From: Orbilia blumenaviensis
Lineage: Eukaryota; Ascomycota; Orbiliomycetes; Orbiliales; Orbiliaceae
Direction of reading: 5' to 3'
Length of the DNA stretch: 64,000 bases
Assembly (NCBI GenBank): GCA_036872755.1
Contig: JAVHNS010000013.1
Coordinates: forward strand, 620,001-684,000
The notes under the pieces are model-generated. The model saw only the letters and a program-made list of their open reading frames with translations. It made no database searches and was not told the DNA's origin. The position numbers and the translations under genes were made by a program. Shown here piece after piece: positions 1 through 10,725 of this stretch; position 1 is the first letter of the stretch; the number at the start of each line of letters is the position of its first letter.

Positions 1-524
1 TTTGGGGGTTGGGGAACGCTTGCTCGAATTTTCTCTTCACTGCTCCTTCGGGAAAACGACTGTAAATAGTTCGGAACATCGGTGGTGAAGCTAGATCTTT
101 TACCCATGAAGCTATCCTTGGGCGATTTTTGAGGACCACCAGCACTCTGTCGTTTACTAGTTCTGACAACTGGGGGTGTCGCAGCGTCTTCTGGATGTAG
201 GAGGTGGTAGTCCCGAACTGGCGAGTTAGAGGTTGTATACGCTGCGCCGTCCTTTCCTGGTATTAAATCGGCACTAGGTCCCTCAAAGAAAAGGGTGTGC
301 TGAGGAGAAGGGGCAATTTTTGCTAATGACTCGACAAGTGATGCCATTATCTCCGGATCCGCAGATAGCTGAGCTGTGTTCAGCGGGGAGGGGGCAGACT
401 TTCGGCGAGGGTTTGAAGGGCGGGATGACTTGCTGCTGCTGCCACCAGCTCCACCAGAGCCATTACGGGGAATATTGTGAGGGTGGAGATTCTGGCGATA
501 CATTGACGTTGATGTGGTCGCCAT
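1..524 (-). CDS. N-terminal part of an unrecognised Ser/Pro-rich protein, cut by the left edge
   Basis: On the minus strand an ATG at 524 opens a reading frame that stays open to base 1, giving 174 codons without a stop. The protein therefore continues beyond the window. The visible part begins MATTSTSMYRQNL and is low in complexity: a Gly/Ser run, then RKSAPSP, a short helical-looking stretch (PEIMASLVESLAKIAPSP) and several Ser/Arg/Lys-rich segments such as SFSRRSSEEK that look disordered and phosphorylatable. Uninterrupted coding over more than 500 bases and a biased composition support a real gene. I recognise no domain in this N-terminal piece and give no function. Upstream (525-1000) would be its promoter and 5' leader. 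Confidence 0.7.
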   Translation of the reverse strand, partial: MATTSTSMYRQNLHPHNIPRNGSGGAGGSSSKSSRPSNPRRKSAPSPLNTAQLSADPEIMASLVESLAKIAPSPQHTLFFEGPSADLIPGKDGAAYTTSNSPVRDYHLLHPEDAATPPVVRTSKRQSAGGPQKSPKDSFMGKRSSFTTDVPNYLQSFSRRSSEEKIRASVPQPP

Positions 525-3500
525 CGCGGGCGGCTATCTTTTGTTCTGGCCGGAGAAAGGAGTGCAGGTGATGCAATCGGTGGGCTATGCAAATTTGCCT
601 AGTTTGCTCGGTTGGATCCAATAAACCTACGCTATGGTGCAGCGCATGGATCTTGTGCAGGCGGTTGTTTGTGAATATTGTCGACTTATGCAAGGCACCG
701 CACAACTAATCTCATGAGACTATCCGTGCTGCGATGGAAGGTGGAGTGAGAAATCTCGGAGAATGTTGCGAGTAAAAAGCGATTTTGTATTTCAGGCTGT
801 GTGGATGATTTAGACGAAGTGACATATGCAGGCGATGGGTCACAGCTGCGTGTGAAAAAGGAGGAAAAGGAGTAGGTCTCGATTCCTTTTGTGTCTGGGA
901 AACTGCAACTAACAATATGGGTGCGGGTATAGATACCAACAGCAGGAATGAGAGGTTAAAAGCTCTTTTGGTTCTCTCTTTTGAAGGAAGAGAGGATGGA
1001 AAAGAAACTAAGAGACCTCAAGCCGCAGCCGTGGGATAGGTATTTTATTCTTTTTGGCTTTCCCAGGATCTGGGAATATATTTTATTATTAGAAGGGCTT
1101 TGTGCGATTCTTCACGGTGGGTTAGCTTCCTAGGTCTTGGGGCGGTACTGAAGTATCACCGGAGAGAGAAAAAGGAAAGTGGAAAAAGGAGGTGGGAAAC
1201 TTCACCAGTGAGAACAAACCTTTTTTTTTCGAAACGGCACAAAAGCGGTCGATGGGGACGATATCAATTAGCGAGGGGTCTATCCGGACGCAGATTCCTC
1301 TGGTTTCCCCCCGAAGGCTGAAAGCGGGAGAGAAATACAGGATCCCTGGCCTCTAATTTGACAGACGCCGTGAAGTATGCTGGAAATCGCGAGAAACGCT
1401 GTGACGGTGACTCGACGTAGCGCGCTCTAGTCGACACAATCGTGCAGTGGTGATTGCCGACTCTTTCCGGAATTGTGCGATTTCCAGAATCGATTAATCA
1501 GGGGAAATACGGTCGTCGCAAAATCGAAATCGATTGTCGTCGTTGCTGTAGACAATGGGAAGCAGGCAAAAAACTTGGGCCACCCAGGAATTCGGTTGCC
1601 CTCGATCTCGCCCCTGTTGGTGGGTTTAATCACTCAGAATCCTTGTCTGCAAGGTCCAGGGGCTACTGCCCCACCCCGTGCATCTTCAGCTCGCGAATCA
1701 GACGCAAGAGATGAAATTTGCTTAACCGCAATGGTTAGATCTTATCGTTATCTGGCCTAACAACCAATTGGCGACCAGTCCGTCGAATTAATCCATGGCG
1801 GCCAGCTCACATGGCTACAGGGAGTATTAATTGAGATTGTGTCGACTTCCCCGGTTTCGAAGCTCAGATGCAATACACCAGCAGTCGGATATGCATGCGC
1901 AGATAGTCTGCAAACTTGTCTGGTCATGGCTGGCCGTGGCAGCAGAGCAGAGCATCGCAGCGTGTCAAGCCGCATGGTATGATTGTGGCAGGCTGCACCC
2001 AATCCCGTTCGCTTGGACGCAGAAAGTGTTGATCTGACCACTATTTCATTTATCGCTTTCATTATAGGCCTCAGGTTGACATTGAATTCATTGACTGAGG
2101 GATATGGAGCCAATGGGAGGCAGCTGCCCATCATGGTTCCCTTAAATTGCGCTGCTCCCTTCGGTATTAACACCGGTACTAAGATTAGCATGGGAGCAGA
2201 ACCGTCAAGGGTCCCGAACGAATGACAGGTACTTACTTGCGTACGTTAAGGCGTTCCCAATCTATTGGAATTAAACCTCTCTAGAAGCGGGGCTGGATTC
2301 GCCTTGGAGGGCTATAAGAGTGTCTGGATCGAAATGTCAATTATGTCAGTCCATGAGGATCGGGATTCTCTACATTCGGGACCTTCGTCTTGAGCTGCTT
2401 CATGGGTTCGCGTTCGAAGAATGTTCTCTAATGTGGCGGTCGATGTGAATGTACGACACAATATGTAATACTGCTGGAGCTGGCGAACATGTGGCCCAAT
2501 CTGATTATTATGCACCGACTTCAACTTCTCGACAACACATTATAACTATCACATACATAGATCTAGACCTGACTCGTCTCCGGAATTCCAATCCAATACT
2601 GCAATGCAACCAATTTCAAAATGCAAGATACAGAAATCCCGGTGCAGCGGTGTATGGATCGGCCACGGCCAGCCACTTCGGCCATATCCCACCGGTCATG
2701 ATCTTCACGCCATTACGTAGGACTGGCTTCAACTTTGGCGTCCAATCTCGCTTGGGAACCGTTGCATTTGTAGCGACGGTTATCCGCATGATGTGGATAT
2801 TAATTATGCACTCCAGAGAATTGAGCGAGGAAAATAAAAGTTCTAAGTATATAAGTGCCTACGAGATCAAAAGGGAGGTATCGCACCGTATCCGTCAGAA
2901 AGAGGGTATGCTATAAAGCCTCGGCGTCTGCCAAAACTTAGAATGGTTTTCCTACGCACCGGCCTGTACGAAGGACCTTTGTTTGCACTTCTGATGCTCG
3001 CGCGAACCTGTACATGCATTCAATGTGTCCGCCGCAGCCGGAAAACCGGGTCAAATTCGTTGCACCGAAAGGGGAGGAGACAACAAGATCTAGAAAGTGA
3101 CCTACTTGTAAAACACCAAGGCTCATTTTATATCCTCTTAGCTCTAAACCACTCTGGGAAGATATCTATATAGATCCAGGTATATTCCAGGTTCTCAAGA
3201 TCACGCGCCGACGCTCGCATATATATTTACGTACATGTGTCTGCGCACATGTCATCGACTGGTCTGTCCAGTCCGGCAACTGCAGCAATTCGGGACGTAC
3301 CATGGAATCACCTAAAAGGTTTGCAACGTTTGCAATTTGAAAAGCTTGAATCCCACCAAAAAGGCCAGGGCGCATGCACATCCATACCGACATGGAGGAC
3401 CTTTTCCTTCGGTGATGACGAAATTATGCTTCCAGATCTATCCGTGGTCTTCTCAGTAGAAAGGTTTCCTGTTCTGAAAGAGCGCCTTAGCTCGGTACGG

Positions 3501-4158
3501 GACAAGATTCCACTCCCGCTCAACCATTGATTCATATCGCAAACCTAGCGTATCTCTTTTTTTCTTTCCCCTTCCAATCCATAGAATCCCTTCATAAAGC
3601 CAGTCCCTTTTTAAACTTCGGCCTCCTGGTCTAGCCCACCATTTTTTACCAGACGGGGCAAGAGCGATGGCTCGAGCTGAACCGTGAATGGTTTCCCCAA
3701 TGTTTCCGCCGCGTAATTGGGTGTAGACCTTGCGCGCTACCACTCCGCTGTTGCCGAAGCCCGCAGCCTGCATGCAGAATACCAATGGCAATAGAGGGGG
3801 CTACGGTTCGAATTCTTGCTAAATATATAGGCCAGTGATAATTTGCTGAAGTTCTGGGAAATAATACATAACTCCCATCCATCCCTCAATCCTTCCGTCT
3901 TGGCTACTTTATTCCCAACATCAGGGTTCTATTATCGCCGTATCTTCTAGCTTCGGTGGGAAGGTTGTGTCAGTAAAGCCAACCCCCAACGCCCGTTCAA
4001 GCCTGGCGCTGAGCTGAGCTGAGGATCAACCAGAACATCTCGCGAGTCCGCAACACACAATATCACCCAAAAACAACACGAAAGTCGAACAACACACTCG
4101 AGGGACGGCTCGAGAGACGTTGGGTAGTTCAGTGGAGTAATTCTCCATCGGCGGCACG
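525..4158. other. Intergenic region, no convincing gene
   Basis: This 3.6 kb lies between the left-edge gene (minus) and the aspartic protease (plus), so it should hold two divergent promoters. Several frames stay open for 110-155 codons (for example 2449-2916 plus, 1757-2191 minus, 3453-3791 minus), but none shows a family motif, coherent splice sites or coding-like composition. I see no tRNA, transposon ends or long repeats. Confidence 0.6.
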
Positions 4159-5835
4159 ATGAGAGCAACCGCCCTCCTTCTTACAAGCCTCGCAGCTTGG
4201 CCACTGGAACTAGTTACAGCCTCTGATATCCTCGCTAGAAGTATACCGGGAGACCGGGTTCTAGCATTGAATTTCGATAAACAGAAGCACCGAGGTCCTG
4301 GGCACTCTTCGAGGCGATTCGCAAAGAGGACCGTCACCTCAGAATTAGATAATGAGGCATGTATCAAGAAATTAAAGATACCTTGTAGTAGGCTACGGAA
4401 GCTAACATTATTACGCTTGGCAGTACCTGCTTTACTATGTTGACGTACAGGTCGGCACTCCGCCTCAGAACATGCGGCTCCAGATAGATACTGGTAGCAG
4501 CGATGTGTGGGCGCCGTCGGCCAATTCCAGGTTTTGCAGCGATCCGAGTGAGCCGTGTAATGAAGGTTCTTGTAAGTCTATAATCTGAGAAAATGATATA
4601 CCATTCGTAGGTAGCAGGGCTAATCTGCTATTACTATCGTAGATAACCCTTCTGTCTCTACTTCCCGCAAACTCGTTTCCAGAAATGGGTTTAGGATTTC
4701 TTATCTAGACGGCAGCCATGCCAGAGGCGACTTCATAACCGAAGTATTCTCAATTGGTAACTGTACGTTGCCTGATCTTCAGATGGGCATTGGTGAAGAT
4801 ACCGATATTACGGCTGGAATAATGGGCATTGGATATCCCTCAAATTCTGCCGCGGCAATCGCCTATCCAGGTCTAGTACAGAGCCTAGTATCAAATGGCT
4901 TCATCAATTCTCACGCCTACAGTCTCTGGCTTAACGACCAAGAGTCTAACAAGGGCTCTATTCTCTTCGGAGGCATTGATACCAAAAAATACGTCGGGGA
5001 TCTGATTGGTCTCCCAATCCAACTCGAAAGAGGTGACGATGCGCCAGTAGACTTTCTCGTGGCACTCAACTCTGTGGGGCTCGTTGGAGAAGACGGCACC
5101 GAAACAACGATTTCTTCCGCAAAACTTGGTGCAGTTCTCGACTGCGGTTCTTCACTCACATACTTACCGAACTCTACAGTCACTTCAATCGTCAAATCTG
5201 TCGGTGGTATCTGGGACCACAAACTGGAAGAATACGTAGTTCCATGCTCTCTAAGCAACAATCATAACGAGTTCGTAACATTCCGATTTGGCGGCTCCAA
5301 GGGCCCTGAAATCCGGATCCCAATGGAAGAGCTCACAAATTACATAATCGATGTTAACAGCGACATCTGGCTTGACGGCGATGGGAACCCAGTATGCACA
5401 TTTGGGATCCAACCCCAGCCAAGCGATTTTGGCGACACCTACATCTTCGGAGATACCTTCCTCAGGAGCGCCTATGTGGTTTATGATCTCGATGGTAGGA
5501 CAATCTGGATGGCACAGACCATATTCAACGCCACGGAAAGCAACATCCTAGAAATCAGGAACAGTACACTCACTGAGAGTGGGGTACCAGACGCTAGTGG
5601 CGTTGAGAGTGAGATCAGTGTTACACCCACAGCAACTACCGTGCAGAGGCCTCGACCTACAGTGCTCACGGCGCAAGAGAGTGCGACTATTGGCAGTGGC
5701 GCCGCGGGAACAACTAGTGGAGCGGCAGAGTCCACGCAAACGAGTCGTCCGAATGCAGGATTACGGGTGCAGGTTGGCGGAATGCTTGGACTCGTCATTG
5801 GGGCCATTGGATGCATTATGGGGGCTATGATCTAA
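4159..5835 (+). CDS. Secreted, probably GPI-anchored pepsin-like aspartic protease (yapsin type)
   Basis: Three exons: 4159-4356, 4424-4571 and 4643-5835, giving 512 aa. The start MRATALLLTSLAAW provides a signal peptide. It is followed by a short basic propeptide (ARSIPGDR, RRFAKR) that resembles a dibasic maturation site. The mature enzyme has VGTPPQN, then the first catalytic motif DTGSS (Asp about residue 88), the flap-region segment GSHARGDF, and the second catalytic motif as DCGSS (Asp about 282). The C-terminus is Ser/Thr-rich and ends in a hydrophobic tail (MLGLVIGAIGCIMGAMI) with no charge after it, as in GPI-anchored yapsins acting at the cell surface. The first intron appears to start with GC (GAG|GCATGT) and has a GCTAAC branch site; the second is an ordinary GT-AG intron. 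Cys in place of Thr/Ser in the second motif is unusual, but both aspartates are kept. Confidence 0.9.
4357..4423 (+). other. Probable GC-AG intron of the aspartic protease gene
   Basis: Removing these 67 bases joins GAG to TAC in phase 0 and links the propeptide to YLLYYVDVQVGTPPQN. The donor is GAG|GCATGT, there is a GCTAAC branch site at 4401-4406, and the acceptor is CAG. The nearby GT donor (4361) would put the next exon out of frame and hit a stop, so GC is the better choice. Confidence 0.7.
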
Positions 5836-6445
5836 AATCCTAGTTGCAGTGGCTGAATTACTAATCCTCCCTCTCCGAGACAACCTTTAATCCTAATTCT
5901 TAATCTTTGGTCCTATCCTTTCCAAAACCAAAACCACAATCCTTGTCGATGTATGTACAATAGTATTTCCTGTACAGTATAGAGCTACTATCGGCACAGT
6001 GTCAAAAGTTCTGTAGGCGAAGTTGAGCGCTGTTATATATTAGTTTCCCGGACATTATGTTCGCTGAATAAACTATCCTTACGTTCATAATTAATTCTTG
6101 TTCACCTAGATTATATACGCAGGTATACTACTGTAGTATTGAGCCGAACACTCAATATAAGCAGGTCCATTAGGGCGTCCGATATGAATTGAAGTGAACA
6201 TAAAAATAAACTATGTTTTCAGTCTGCTGAATTGATCATAAAAGATGTGTTTTACAAAAGGAGGTAATCAATGGGTATCAGTACTGAATATAGAAACAAA
6301 AGCTCAAAAACTGCCCGCCTGGAGTTAAACACACAGTTTCGAGGCTGAGTGACCTCATAACAGCGGCAGGTGCCGAGGGTGCGGCTTAGCCCTAGTTAAG
6401 CCAGCATTCCTACCAGCCGTAGACGGCCAACAAAAATTTTTGGGA
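5836..6445. other. Convergent 3' region between protease and ERCC1 homologue
   Basis: This is the 610 bp spacer between two convergent genes. It is AT-rich and contains an AATAAA at about 6068, suitable as a polyadenylation signal for the plus-strand protease. No coding potential is seen. Confidence 0.5.
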
Positions 6446-7667
6446 TTACTGCTTCCTCAACTTTGCCAAGGCTGCCATAACTCCGTCCTCAGTACCAGCT
6501 GTCGTCGTCGTCATCATCGTATTTGATGGCGCGGCCTTTTGTTTAGCAGAATTGGTTTCATCAGTGTTTCCATCTTGTGGCATTTTCCTCCTCCTTTCCT
6601 CCTCTTCCATCTCAATCATCGCCTGTACCTCGTCCTCATCCAATTCGATCATTTCGACGTCCCCCTTTCTCTTTTCAGTTCCCTTCTCCTTTGCTGGAGC
6701 CGCAATCCCCAACCGCCTATTCAATGCCAGTCTCTCTCCATTATCCATCGGATCTAACGTTATTTCATTTCCATCTCCAGGCCCACGTCTTTCCTTTAGC
6801 AATGCCCCGCCAACTCTAAAATTTTCTCTAACAGCCATACACCACCTCCGTGTTTTCTTCTCTCCCCAGCCAGGTACCAGCCCCACATGTTCCTCGCTGG
6901 CATTAACCGCCGCCTTCATACTTCCAAACATCATGATTAAGCCCAGAGCATCTGTTTTATTAACACCTTTAACCGAAGTAACCACATCTTCAACCCTACT
7001 CATAAAATCTTCCTTCTGGCGTTCCTTAATCATTGTTGCCGGCGTACTCTCTAATGCTTTATAAAGCTCTACATATCGCCCCGCTTCTGCAGGGCTCCAT
7101 GATAGCATTACGGTGAGATTATGTACTATTCCCGTTTTTGTGAGTTCCTTTAGAGGATCGCTGTGTTGATCTGTATCAACGAGAACGAGAAGCACGCGGA
7201 GGGTGTAGGCCTGTCCGAGGGCTTTGATGCGAATATAGATGTATTCTGGATGGAGACGGTGGTATTTAAGAGAGAGGAAAAGCATAGCAGTTCTGGAGTT
7301 TGGAAGGTAGTCTGGTGATATATCGCCATATTCCCATGGTGTATTTTTGATATACGGTAGGAGAGGGTTTCCTTTCTAAATTTTGGGTTTTCAGATATTA
7401 GAAAAATGGTTCCTTTGGTGTTTCCTTACATGACGGGAGTATTAAAAAGGGCCCACATACCTGGCGAGTATTAACGATAATAGAAGTTGGGCCAGCCGAC
7501 CTTTGAACCTTACGAGGAACTGGCTGTACCACTGGCTGTTTTGATGGCCCGGCTGCTGCTGCTGCTGCTGCTGCTGGAGTACCGGTTTTAGAGGCTTGGC
7601 GAGCCCTTTCAGTGGCATCTACTATCGCAGCAAAGGCGGCCTCGTCAATGTCCTCGTATTCCTCCAT
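6446..7667 (-). CDS. rad10: DNA excision-repair protein Rad10/Swi10/ERCC1
   Basis: Two exons, 7667-7461 and 7375-6446, give 378 aa. The intron is 85 bp (CAG|GTATGT ... TTTAG). ERCC1 proteins partner the XPF/Rad1 nuclease, which cuts 5' of lesions in nucleotide-excision repair and single-strand annealing. The ERCC1 pattern is clear: IIVNTRQ then KGNPLLPYIKNTPWEYGDI across the splice junction, the central domain with MLFLSLKYHRLHPEYIY and VLLVLVDTDQ, then a tandem helix-hairpin-helix region (SVKGVNKTDALGLIMMFGS and LVPGWGEKKTRRW, about residues 195-250). The start chosen is MEEYEDIDEAAF. An ATG farther upstream in frame (7817) adds a stretch unlike the family. A GCT-repeat-encoded poly-Ala run (8-9 Ala) sits before the conserved core. 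The C-terminal 100 residues are acidic and charged, an extension probably outside the core. Confidence 0.95.
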
Positions 7668-8733
7668 CTCGATGGAGCTAGATGTTCCGTATAGGTGTAT
7701 TGATGGCCCATTGGGCCAGGATATCGTTAAGATGTGAACATAGGTGAACGCGGGTTGTGAGCAACAAGCCGCGTTGTGGATGTCGTCAAAGACGTAAATC
7801 ACGTGATAACAAGTCACCGCACTCTAAAGCTTTACGTGACTTATTTCAAGACTTATTGAGGTTATATAGGTATCTATTAGCAAACTGAATTCTAGTTAAT
7901 GGTATTAAGTTGTACTGATCTACCTGGGTAGCTGATATGGGTTCAAATACTCGTACGCCCAGCTGGTCCGACAGAGTACTAGGATGTCAAAAATAGTACT
8001 ACTGATATCCGGGTTTCAAGCTTGTGGGACATGTTAAGCGTTTAGTGATTATGTTCTTTGGATTGTTCATTACAAAGTACGCTGGCGTGCGTTCCTTTTT
8101 CTTCATCAAGTTACAGTTAGGTTTCTCATTTGACCTGGTATCCTTTCTCTCTCTGATCTGGGGGGAGCTGTAAGTCTTTCATGAAAAAAAATAAAAAAAA
8201 GTAAAAAAAAAGGTAGTAAGGTAGAGCAAGTAAAAAACGGAATCAGCAGCCCAGGAAAAAGAGATGATCATACAATGGAATAAAAACGGAGAGAGAAAAC
8301 AAGCCCGTTGAGCACTAAAATAGTATGTAACACTGAAGGAGATGGGATGTGGTGTATCGAGGGGTATAAAAAGCCTCCAGGATGTTCCCTATGCTTCCCC
8401 AGTCTACCATATCATTCCATCTTAGTTCCTTTCCACCACTTTCTTTACCCAGTTGATCCAACTAGCGTTTTCTGGCCTGCCGGATATGTCGTGTGTCGAA
8501 AATAAGGAGAGAGGGTCCGAGTTCGAATGAAGTTGCAGATCGGTTCACAAATGAAACATCCTTAAAGGGTTTTTAAGGTACGGGATTGAGAGATGTATAT
8601 AAAGAGACGGCAAAAGTCCGTGGAGGGATATATTGACTTATGACGTTTTTGTGGACACGGGAGTGATTTAAAAAAGAGAATCGCTTATAGGTTCGTTCAT
8701 TTCAGTCTCCAAAAGCAAGGCACACACCCACGT
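7668..8733. other. Intergenic region, ERCC1 promoter and L6 3' end
   Basis: About 1.07 kb between two minus-strand genes. It holds the upstream region of the ERCC1 homologue and the 3' untranslated region of L6. There are A-rich runs around 8184-8215 and no family-like coding. Confidence 0.5.
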
Positions 8734-9673
8734 CTACCACTTCATGAGGTGAGGTCTGTCACCCTTGCTTAAGCTGAAAGTGGACTTCAAGTAAGAAGTG
8801 AGCTGTGGGGTCTGCTTGATGACTGGAAGGAGAGCCTTGTCGACCTCCGACTGATCGGCGCTTCGGTTCTCTGGGAGAGCCTTCTTCTGCACAGTTGAGT
8901 TCACAATTAGTTCCTAATGCATTGCACATAATCATGCACTCCGCTTGATTCGGATGGCTGGTTTTTTATTCTTACCTCGCTGGCAGCCTTAGCAGCATCG
9001 AAGAATTCCTCCTCTCCGCTCTTCTTGGATTCCTCCTTGGCGAAGTACTTGTCATCGAACTTAGCCAAGTCTAAGCTTGGGAGCTCGATCTTTGTGCTGG
9101 TAGCAATAACATAACGGGCATTGACGCGGCGGAGTGGGACACCGTTAAGCTTGAATGGACCAGTGACAAGGAGGACACCGGCATCAAGTGGCTTAAGGTA
9201 GACAACACGCTTGCCTCGGAAGCGTCCGGCGAGGATTATGAGGACAGTTCCAGGGACGAGGGAAGACCTCAGCTTGGTTGGGTGCTGGGTCTTGCGGGTC
9301 TGTATATCGATAATTCCAACTTATTAGTCTTCTGAAGACCCCAAATATTGTATTTATGATTGCCACAAGTGTTCCGCTGTCTCTCAGCATCCACATTAAA
9401 TCCAGTTGCCTCCAGGTTCATCCATATATCCGTCTCGATCGGTAGCGTCATCAATTATGATGTTGCCGTTGTCGTCTTCGTCGCAATCACCAGATACCAC
9501 TTATCCGCCATCATCCACCGGTTCACCATAGCAATCATAACGCAATCTTTCATCAAAGAACAATCTAAACCCACCTTCTTTGGCTGTGCAACGTCCGCTG
9601 TAGGATACCACTTCGAAGCCTTGTTGGCAGGAATTTCCCGGGTACCCGAGCCGAAGGTCTTTGTCGTCGACAT
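8734..9673 (-). CDS. RPL6: 60S ribosomal protein L6 (eL6)
   Basis: Three exons, 9673-9575, 9299-8976 and 8886-8734, give 191 aa, the usual length for fungal eL6. The protein begins [18 protein letters not shown]. It contains [19 protein letters not shown], then the KOW-like core [16 protein letters not shown] and [20 protein letters not shown]. It ends [10 protein letters not shown], matching the family's conserved C-terminus. The first intron (9574-9300, donor GTGGGT, acceptor ACAG) is 275 bp, far longer than others in the window, as is common near the start of ribosomal-protein genes. The second (8975-8887) is 89 bp. The protein is a structural component of the large cytosolic ribosomal subunit and should be highly expressed. 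Confidence 0.96.
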
Positions 9674-10725
9674 GTCGAAATGTAAATATGATTAAGGTGG
9701 GAAGTGTCGTTAAAGAAAGGTCGAGGTGCCGGTTAACTCGATCGATGGTGCGAAGGGTGATGTCGGTCGGGGATAGGAATTGGGTATGGGATCTCGTTTT
9801 CGTGGTGTTGCTTCTCTCTGGTCGTCGGTTCAGAGGCGATAATTGGTGGTGCGGTCCTTGCCAGTGCGCTATCCTCAAAGAGGGTCTTCACCAAATGGCC
9901 TAATACGGGATGAGGGCTTAGGGCTAGAAATTTTCACACAGCTGCCAAACTCATCTTCTGATTGGCTGGGGCAAACAAACACCCACAACGCAAAGCAGCA
10001 ACACACGCACAAACAAAGAACAGAACGCACCGCCACCGAACATCAACACATATTTACCGCCATTGTGGCGCAAACATCACCTACCCAGCACAACCCACTG
10101 AAAAGTGCAATATTCAAATGTATTCGGTACATTCTGTGCTGTGGTGTCAAAATTAAATGGGTGATTTACGTCGGCATAAGATCTCCATAGCTATTAACTA
10201 TGCCTATGCTTGGATGCCTATACTGCTATATTATGAGTGCAATCATTGCTAACCTATGAATGCATTAGCGATGCCGGGAGTCGACACAGTGATATGTCTA
10301 TATACCTAGCTAGGTATATCATTATTTGAATCTGCATATGCGCATACGCGCGTATGGACACACATATACGCACGCCGGTAATTATAATGCGGTTAATTTC
10401 ACGATGTGGCAGGGCAGTGGTCACATGTCCACACACCTTTTGATATGTGGAAGTGGCAGTAATTACTCAATTGCAATTAGGGTAAATTTGAAGAGTCGAC
10501 GCCCAGGCCGTGGACGAAGGTTGGTAGGTAATATGTACTGCGTTACGGTGAAGGACTTAAGACCATTAACTCAGCTACTAAAAATCAAATTCCTTCGTCG
10601 AAGGCCGGGTGTAAATCACTGAGCTTTGGATTAAGTTTCAGGGTGTTAACTAGGACCTATGAGCTCAGTAAGCACCTCAATACCATATAGCTCATATGGT
10701 TTCCCTCCTCACCGCCAATTACAGG
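9674..10725. other. Intergenic region with L6 promoter
   Basis: About 1.05 kb. The part next to L6 (9674-9960) is its promoter side. Beyond it lies AT-rich sequence with CAAACA/ACACAC-like runs near 9970-10050 and alternating purine/pyrimidine stretches near 10330-10380. No convincing gene is seen. Confidence 0.5.

Noticed and set aside
1757..2191. 144-codon minus-strand open frame
   Set aside because: Irregular composition with many Cys/His/Met, no family pattern, and overlapped by plus-strand frames of similar length.
2449..2916. 155-codon plus-strand open frame starting with ATG
   Set aside because: No motif, no hydrophobic pattern, no matching splice structure, and it sits in AT-rich intergenic sequence. 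A frame of this length can arise by chance.
3453..3791. 112-codon minus-strand open frame
   Set aside because: No recognisable domain and no supporting promoter or splice context.
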